Shown here: piece after piece, positions 1 through 5,860 of the stretch
Layout of the letters: every line of letters starts with the position of its first letter
How positions within the stretch are numbered: the first letter of the stretch is position 1
Origin: Rhodoferax sp.
Lineage (GTDB): Bacteria > Pseudomonadota > Gammaproteobacteria > Burkholderiales > Burkholderiaceae_C
Direction of reading: 5' to 3'
Length of the DNA: 5,860 nt
NCBI GenBank assembly: GCA_030683195.1
Contig: JAUXQA010000322.1
Span: forward strand, 1 to 5,860
Translations under genes and position numbers: made by a program
Notes under the pieces: generated by a model
What the model saw: only the letters and a program-made list of their open reading frames with translations
What the model was told of the DNA's origin: nothing
Databases searched by the model: none

Positions 1-1099
1 CCTCCTGGTTGAGCAACGTGCCCACATCGTGCGGGTGCACGCCCTGCAAGGTAATAGACAACACGGCGGCCTTGGGTTTCGCCGTGCCAATCAGGCGCAG
101 GCCCGGCATGTCGTTCATCTGGCTAGTGGCGTAGTGCAGCAAGGCCTGCTCATGGGCGGCAATGGCGTCCATGCCGATGGCGCTCAGGTAATCCAGCGCG
201 GCACCCAAACCAATGGCTGCGGCAATCGGCGGTGTTCCGGCCTCAAACTTGTAGGGAATGGTGTTGTAGATCGTTTTCTCGAACGACACCGACAAAATCA
301 TGTCGCCGCCGCCCTTGAAGGGCTGCATTTTTTCAAGCAGCTCGGCCTTGCCATAGAGCACACCAATGCCGGTGGGCCCACACAGCTTGTGGCCAGAGAA
401 GGCATAAAAGTCGCAGTCCAGGTCCTGCACATCGACCGGCATGTGGGGCACAGCCTGCGCCCCGTCCACCAGCACCGGCACGCCATGGCTGTGCGCCAGC
501 GCAATCATCTGTTTGACCGGATTGATGCTGCCCAGGGCATTGGAGACATGGCTCACACCGACCAGTTTGGTGCGCGCGTTGAACAATGCCTCAAACTCAT
601 CCAGACACAGCTCGCCCGCGTCATTGATGGGCAACACGCGGATTTTGGCGCCTGTTTCTTCAGCCAGCATTTGCCAGGGCACGATGTTGGAATGGTGCTC
701 CAGCGTGGTCAGAATAATCTCATCACCCGCCTTGATGAATTTGCGACCAAACCCATGCATGACCAGGTTGATAGCCTCGGTGGTGCCGCTGGTGAAGATG
801 ACTTCGCGCTCGTCCGGGGCATGGATGAAGCGTTGCACCTTGCGCCGTGCTTCCTCGTATTCGGAGGTCGCTATCTCAGACAGGGTGTGCACTGCCCGGT
901 GAATGTTGGCGTGCTGCGTGGCCTGGTAGCGCACCAGCCGGTCGATGACTTGCTGCGGCATCTGGCTGGAGGCTGCGTTGTCGAGGTAGACCAGCGGATG
1001 GCCCTGCACCTCCAGGCTCAGGATCGGAAAGTCCGCGCGGATGCGTTCCACATCGAATGCGGTTGCTGCGAAGGCCACATCCGTCAGCCGGGCGTTCAT
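1..1099 (-). CDS. sufS: SufS, PLP-dependent cysteine desulfurase (3' end beyond left edge)
   Basis: SufS removes sulfur from L-cysteine, giving alanine and a persulfide that feeds the SufBCD scaffold; it acts in the cytoplasm as a class V aminotransferase-fold enzyme. Reading 366 codons without a stop from ATG at 1099, I see VYLDNAAS near the N-terminus, SGTTEAINL, LEHHSNIVPW with the PLP-stacking His135, LVDGAQAV with Asp212 and Gln215, and FSGHKLCGPTG with the PLP Schiff-base Lys238, then FEAGTPP. These match E. coli SufS His123, Asp200 and Lys226 with a constant offset of 12, caused by a longer N-terminus. By that offset the persulfide cysteine (E. coli Cys364) would be about residue 376, some ten codons past the edge, so it cannot be checked here. 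The start is fixed by an ATGA overlap with the sufD stop; a G-run at 1105-1110 is a weak ribosome site. No SufE or SufU partner is visible. The family call is firm; activity is inferred. Confidence 0.95.
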   Translation of the reverse strand, partial: MNARLTDVAFAATAFDVERIRADFPILSLEVQGHPLVYLDNAASSQMPQQVIDRLVRYQATQHANIHRAVHTLSEIATSEYEEARRKVQRFIHAPDEREVIFTSGTTEAINLVMHGFGRKFIKAGDEIILTTLEHHSNIVPWQMLAEETGAKIRVLPINDAGELCLDEFEALFNARTKLVGVSHVSNALGSINPVKQMIALAHSHGVPVLVDGAQAVPHMPVDVQDLDCDFYAFSGHKLCGPTGIGVLYGKAELLEKMQPFKGGGDMILSVSFEKTIYNTIPYKFEAGTPPIAAAIGLGAALDYLSAIGMDAIAAHEQALLHYATSQMNDMPGLRLIGTAKPKAAVLSITLQGVHPHDVGTLLNQE

Positions 1100-2426
1100 G
1101 GCTGCCCCCCGGTGTGCGCCAGCATGTGCTGCTGCAACTGGTGTTTGAGTGAGGGCACGGGAATGCGCTCCAGGATTTCGGCACCAAAGGCGTAGGTCAG
1201 CAGTTTGCGTGCGGCGCTGTCAGACAGGCCGCGGCTTTGCAGGTAGAACACTTCTTCCGGGTCCAGCTGGCCAATCGTGGCGCCATGGGTGCACTTCACG
1301 TCGTCGGCAAAAATCTCCAGTTGCGGCTGAGTGTCCACTTGCGCCCGGCCGCTGAGCAGCAGGTTGCGGCTGGACTGCTGGGAGTCGGTGTGCTGGGCAC
1401 CGGGGCGCACCATCACCCGGCCGTTGAACACAGCCCGCGCGCTGCCATCCGCAATGCACTTGTGCAACTGGCGGCTGGTGGCGTGCCGCTGGGCGTGGTC
1501 AACAAAACTGTGGGTGTCTGCCAACTGGCTGCCTTCAATCAGCGCCAGCCCATCGACCGTGCACTCGGCGCCCTCGCCCAGCGTCACCCGCAGGTCGTAG
1601 CGCGAGAGCTGCGCACCGATGGCCACGCTTACCGATTGGTAGCAGGCCGAGCGTCCCACCGACACGGCGCAATTGGCCAAATGAAACGACTTCAGGCTGT
1701 CACGCTGCACCCGCACATGGGTGAGCTGGGCCTGGTCGGCCAGCACAATCTCGGTCACCGGATTGACCAGATAGGCCGATGTGGCGGCGTCTTGCAGCGC
1801 CACGTAATCTTCAATCAGCGTGGCGCGGCTGCCCGCCTCGGCCAGCACCAGGCAACGCGGGTGACTCACCGCACCCGCTTGGGTGGCAACGAACAGAACA
1901 TGCACAGGGGCCGCCAAGGCCACATGTCGCGGCAACATCAACACTGCCGCGTCTGGCATGAAGGCGGTATTGAGCGCTGCAAACACGTTGTCACCCAAAC
2001 TCACGTAGCGACCGAGCTGGGCCGCCAGAGCAGTTTCGTGCGTGCGCTGGGCCGTGGGCAAATCGGTCACCACAACGCCCTCATCCTTGGGCGGACTGGA
2101 CAACTGCGGCACGTAAACGCCATCGACAAACACCACGCGAGTCCCAACATCCTCCAGGCAAAACGGCGCGATGTCTGCAGGCTGCAGGCCATTGCCCGGC
2201 CTGGCCGGAAGAACTGGCTGAAACGTCAACCGGTGCAGCGGTGCCAGGTCGGTAAACCGCCACGCCTCGTCGCGCAGCGTGGGCATGGCGAGTGCGCCCA
2301 GCGCGGTATGGGCCTGTTCACGCAGCGCATTGATCGGCGCCCACGGGCTGGGCGCCAGCGGCGGCTGCCCGGCCAACAGCGCGCCCAAGTGGTCTGCTGT
2401 AGGCCGTGGTTGAGCGATGACGGTGC

Positions 2427-2430
<4 letters not shown>
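1096..2430 (-). CDS. sufD: SufD, Fe-S cluster assembly scaffold subunit
   Basis: SufD pairs with SufB and SufC in the SufBC2D scaffold on which Fe-S clusters are built, and in E. coli it is also linked to iron acquisition. The protein has 444 residues (E. coli about 423). An N-terminal helical part includes LRDEAWRFTDLAPL (residues 52-65), which resembles the usual WRYT region. A beta-helix core follows, and then the conserved C-terminal block: RNLLLSGRAQVDTQPQLEI (355-373) and ADDVKCTHGATIG (375-387). Cys380 and His382 there correspond to E. coli Cys358 and His360; the His lies at the SufB-SufD interface where the cluster forms. The last part, YLQSRGLS (396-403), matches the SufC-contacting end of the family. 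ATG at 2430 overlaps the sufC stop (ATGA), with AGAGGT six bases upstream; the stop likewise overlaps the sufS start. The N-terminus is less conserved than SufB, as is normal. No defects seen. Confidence 0.96.
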
Positions 2431-4669
<2,239 letters not shown>

Positions 4670-4731
4670 GGTGTTTCTCCTGGCTGTTGATCTGGCTTGA
4701 AGAAAATGGGGTGGCGAAGCACGCGGCTTGC
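4670..4731 (-). other. 62-bp gap between the carrier gene and sufB
   Basis: This is the only non-overlapping junction inside the operon. It contains the sufB ribosome site. I see no terminator with a U-run and no convincing promoter, so read-through from the upstream promoter is expected. Confidence 0.6.
4677..4681 (-). promoter_or_regulatory. Ribosome binding site that sets the sufB start
   Basis: AGGAG on the minus strand sits seven bases before the ATG at 4669. It is the best Shine-Dalgarno match near sufB and decides between this start and the in-frame ATG at 4789. Confidence 0.8.
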
Positions 4732-5082
4732 TCATGTGGGTGCGGCAGCACCCTTTTTCTTGACGTTGAAACTCTCGCCGCAGCCGCACATACTGTCGAC
4801 ATTGGGATTGTCAAACTTGAAGGCTTGCTTGAGACCTTCGGTCACAAAATCGATGTTGGAGCCATCGAGGTAGACCAGGCTGTGGTCATCGACCACGATG
4901 CGGGCGCCGTGCGACTCAAAACTGTGGTCGGTCGGGCCAACTTCATCAACAATCTCGAAGGTGTGGGCCAGGCCGGTGCAGCCTACTTTCTTCACACCAA
5001 TGCGCAGGGCAATGCCCTTGCCGTGCTTCTGGATCTGGCGCTGAATCTGCAGTGCAGCTTTTTCAGTCAATGTCATGGTCAT
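4732..5082 (-). CDS. sufA: A-type Fe-S carrier protein (SufA/IscA family)
   Basis: A-type carriers accept Fe-S clusters from the scaffold and hand them to apo-proteins in the cytoplasm. The 116-residue product has the HesB/IscA fold signature: TLTEKAALQI at the N-terminus, VGCTG with Cys35, FVTEGLKQAFKFDNPNV, and the C-terminal CGCGESFNV with Cys99 and Cys101. These three cysteines are the family ligands. The length and the CGCGESF ending are typical; the short KKKGAAAPT tail is not conserved. The start at 5082 has GGGAG eight bases upstream (5091-5095); a second ATG two codons later (5076) is less well spaced. It is the first gene after the promoter and is separated from sufB by 62 bases. 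The name SufA rests on its place in the suf operon: by sequence alone it could equally be called IscA, and ErpA is less likely. Family confidence is high, subfamily moderate. Confidence 0.95.
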   Translation of the reverse strand: MTMTLTEKAALQIQRQIQKHGKGIALRIGVKKVGCTGLAHTFEIVDEVGPTDHSFESHGARIVVDDHSLVYLDGSNIDFVTEGLKQAFKFDNPNVDSMCGCGESFNVKKKGAAAPT

Positions 5083-5162
5083 TTTTTAAACTCCCAAGTT
5101 GTTACCGAGCCCACCGGAAAATGAGGGCAAAGGGTCATCTCGCACAGGCTGCGAAGGCGCAT
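5079..5162 (-). other. Possible leader peptide or upstream ORF before the carrier gene
   Basis: An open frame runs from ATG at 5162 (27 codons) or from an internal ATG at 5138 (19 codons) to a TGA at 5079-5081 that overlaps the carrier ATG at 5080-5082, giving ATGA. The peptide from the second ATG begins MTLCPHFPVG and ends TTWEFKK. The longer form adds MRLRSLCE, so it would hold two cysteines. Neither ATG has a clear Shine-Dalgarno sequence, and the first lies only about 12 bases after the predicted transcription start. It could couple translation of a leader to the carrier, or be a chance frame. It resembles no family I know. Confidence 0.25.
5091..5095 (-). promoter_or_regulatory. Ribosome binding site of the carrier gene
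   Basis: GGGAG on the minus strand, eight bases before ATG 5082 across an A/T-rich spacer (TTTAAAAA). It favours this start over the ATG at 5076, from which it would be 14 bases away. Confidence 0.7.
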
Positions 5163-5185
5163 ACCCGATTGATTTACTCAAGTAT
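5161..5185 (-). promoter_or_regulatory. IscR type 1-like operator
   Basis: This imperfect 25-bp palindrome has half-sites ATACTTGAGTAA and, on the opposite strand, ATACCCGATTGA. Against the E. coli type 1 IscR consensus as I recall it (half-site ATASYYGACTR around a three-base A/T centre), 23 of 25 positions agree. The two mismatches fall on dyad-related positions 9 and 17. Type 1 sites are bound by [2Fe-2S]-IscR. The site covers part of the -10 element and the predicted start point, so binding should block initiation. The iscR gene itself is not in the window. Other Rrf2-family regulators have similar sites, so the protein is inferred. Confidence 0.8.
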
Positions 5186-5209
5186 AAAACTGCAGGTCCG
5201 CGATGTCAG
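5181..5209 (-). promoter_or_regulatory. Sigma-70 promoter of the suf operon
   Basis: The -35 element is CTGACA (5204-5209), the spacer is 17 bp, and the -10 element is TATACT (5181-5186). Each hexamer matches consensus at five of six positions. Transcription would begin near 5174, leaving a leader of about 90 bases before the carrier gene. The strength of the match, its direction and its overlap with the IscR-like site support it as the main operon promoter. Confidence 0.75.
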
Positions 5210-5224
5210 ATGCGCTCGGGATTG

Positions 5225-5242
5225 ACCTTGAAAAGTCAAGGT
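5225..5242. repeat. Inverted repeat upstream of the suf promoter
   Basis: There are perfect 7-bp arms, ACCTTGA and TCAAGGT, around a four-base AAAG centre. A second, overlapping dyad (TTGAC and GTCAA, eight bases apart) shares most of the same bases. The centre is about 60 bp upstream of the predicted transcription start, a position suited to an activator or a second repressor site. There is no U-run after it, so it is not a good terminator. The binding protein is unknown. Confidence 0.5.
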
Positions 5243-5248
5243 TGGCGC

Positions 5249-5282
5249 CTGCTGCCCCCCCCGCTGTGCGGCAGCGCAGCAG
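5249..5282 (-). terminator. GC-rich hairpin after recQ, possible weak terminator
   Basis: An inner stem CGCTG/CAGCG (loop of five) is extended by CTGCTG/CAGCAG, with an unpaired G-run on one side. It starts 13 bases after the recQ stop codon. No U-tract follows, so it is not a classical intrinsic terminator; it may slow polymerase, protect the recQ mRNA 3' end, or do nothing. Confidence 0.35.
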
Positions 5283-5295
5283 CTGGGCTGGCGCG

Positions 5296-5860
5296 TCAGG
5301 GCTCGTTGGCCACCACCTGCAGCACCAGGGCGCCATAGGCTTCGAGCTTCTTGGCCCCGATGCCGCTGATGCCCTGCAGATCGTCCAGCGACTGCGGGGC
5401 CCGCTCGGCAATCGCTGCCAAAGTAGCGTCATGAAAGATCACGTAGGCCGGCAGGTTGTGCTCTTTGGCCACCTCGGCACGCCAGGCTTTCAGGGCCACA
5501 AAGCGCTGCTGGCCCTCGCCGTCAAGCGACGCAGGCACACGGGCGGCGGCGGCCGTGCTGGCCCGCTTGGGTTTGCGGGTGGAGGGTTGGGAGACCGATT
5601 CGCGCAACTGCACCGCCACTTCTCCCTTGAGCACGGCGCGTGAGGCGTCGGTGAGCTGCAGGGTGTTGTAGGCCTCGGCATCCACCGCCACGGCGCCAAT
5701 GGCAATGAGCTGGCGCAGCACGCCGCGCAGCTGCACCTCGCTCAAGTCGGCCCCAATGCCAAAGGTACTCAGGGTTTCATGGCCGCGCTGGGTGACCTTG
5801 TCGGTCAACTTGCCGCGCAAAATATCCATGATGTGGCCTGCGCCATAGCTGATACCCCCC
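5296..5860 (-). CDS. recQ: RecQ-family ATP-dependent DNA helicase, C-terminal part (5' end beyond right edge)
   Basis: RecQ is a 3'-5' DNA helicase of recombination and repair. Only the last 187 residues are in the window; the helicase motifs lie beyond the edge. Visible residues 1 to about 87 are the end of the RQC winged-helix domain: YGAGHIMDILRG, the GHETLSTFGIG region, LRQLIAIGAV, LQLTDASRAVLKGE. A basic, alanine-rich linker of about 30 residues follows, then a single HRDC domain at about 117-184 (FVALKAWRAEVAKEHNLPAY, FHDATLAAIAE, GISGIGAKKLEAYG). The protein ends just after the HRDC domain, as E. coli RecQ nearly does. The frame continues upstream of the internal ATG at 5829, through conserved RQC sequence, so that ATG is not the start. 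It is separated from the suf genes by 213 bp with a promoter, so I take it to be a different transcription unit on the same strand. Confidence 0.93.
   Translation of the reverse strand, partial: GGISYGAGHIMDILRGKLTDKVTQRGHETLSTFGIGADLSEVQLRGVLRQLIAIGAVAVDAEAYNTLQLTDASRAVLKGEVAVQLRESVSQPSTRKPKRASTAAAARVPASLDGEGQQRFVALKAWRAEVAKEHNLPAYVIFHDATLAAIAERAPQSLDDLQGISGIGAKKLEAYGALVLQVVANEP

Noticed and set aside
5204..5240. TTGACT at 5235-5240 as the -35 of an additional suf promoter
   Set aside because: There is no acceptable -10 hexamer 16-18 bases downstream; the CTGACA/TATACT pair at 5181-5209 is far better.
5225..5242. The ACCTTGA/TCAAGGT hairpin as the recQ terminator
   Set aside because: The stem is only 7 bp and not GC-rich, and no U-run follows on the minus strand, so a protein-binding dyad is the more likely reading.
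5178..5432. Minus-strand frame extending from within recQ into the intergenic region
   Set aside because: It is out of frame with RecQ, has no conserved sequence and crosses the hairpin and promoter; it is a GC-rich shadow frame.
5296..5829. ATG at 5829 as the start of a small HRDC-domain protein
   Set aside because: The frame stays open upstream to the window edge and encodes conserved RQC sequence (YGAGHI) before that Met, so it is an internal methionine of RecQ.

Overview
The window looks like ordinary core chromosome from a GC-rich betaproteobacterium. Burkholderiales, perhaps Comamonadaceae, is my best guess from codon use and protein flavour, and is inference only. All convincing genes lie on the minus strand, so the window reads biologically from right to left. 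There are no RNA genes, mobile elements, CRISPR arrays or signs of recent transfer.

Layout in order of transcription: (1) the C-terminal 187 residues of a RecQ-family DNA helicase (RQC and HRDC domains), cut by the right edge and ending at 5296. (2) A 213-bp intergenic region (5083-5295). It holds a GC-rich hairpin after recQ, a short perfect inverted repeat, a good sigma-70 promoter and, over its -10 element and predicted start point, a 25-bp palindrome matching the type 1 IscR operator at 23 of 25 positions. (3) A SUF iron-sulfur cluster operon: an A-type carrier (SufA/IscA-like), sufB, sufC, sufD and sufS. sufS is cut by the left edge just before its expected catalytic cysteine.

How the genes work together: SufS (a PLP cysteine desulfurase) takes sulfur from cysteine. 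The SufB-SufC-SufD ATPase scaffold builds the Fe-S cluster. The A-type carrier passes it to apo-proteins. SufB, SufC, SufD and SufS are joined by three consecutive 4-bp ATGA stop/start overlaps, which suggests tight translational coupling. Only the carrier-sufB junction has a real gap (62 bp). A 19- or 27-codon open frame in the leader ends with the same ATGA arrangement on the carrier start codon.

The most informative signal is regulatory. The operator position implies that [2Fe-2S]-IscR represses this suf operon directly, as it does isc in E. coli, rather than apo-IscR activating it through a type 2 site as for E. coli suf. I see no sign of a wholly undescribed system. The protein complement is a standard SUF pathway, and the points worth checking are in the control region and the gene junctions.
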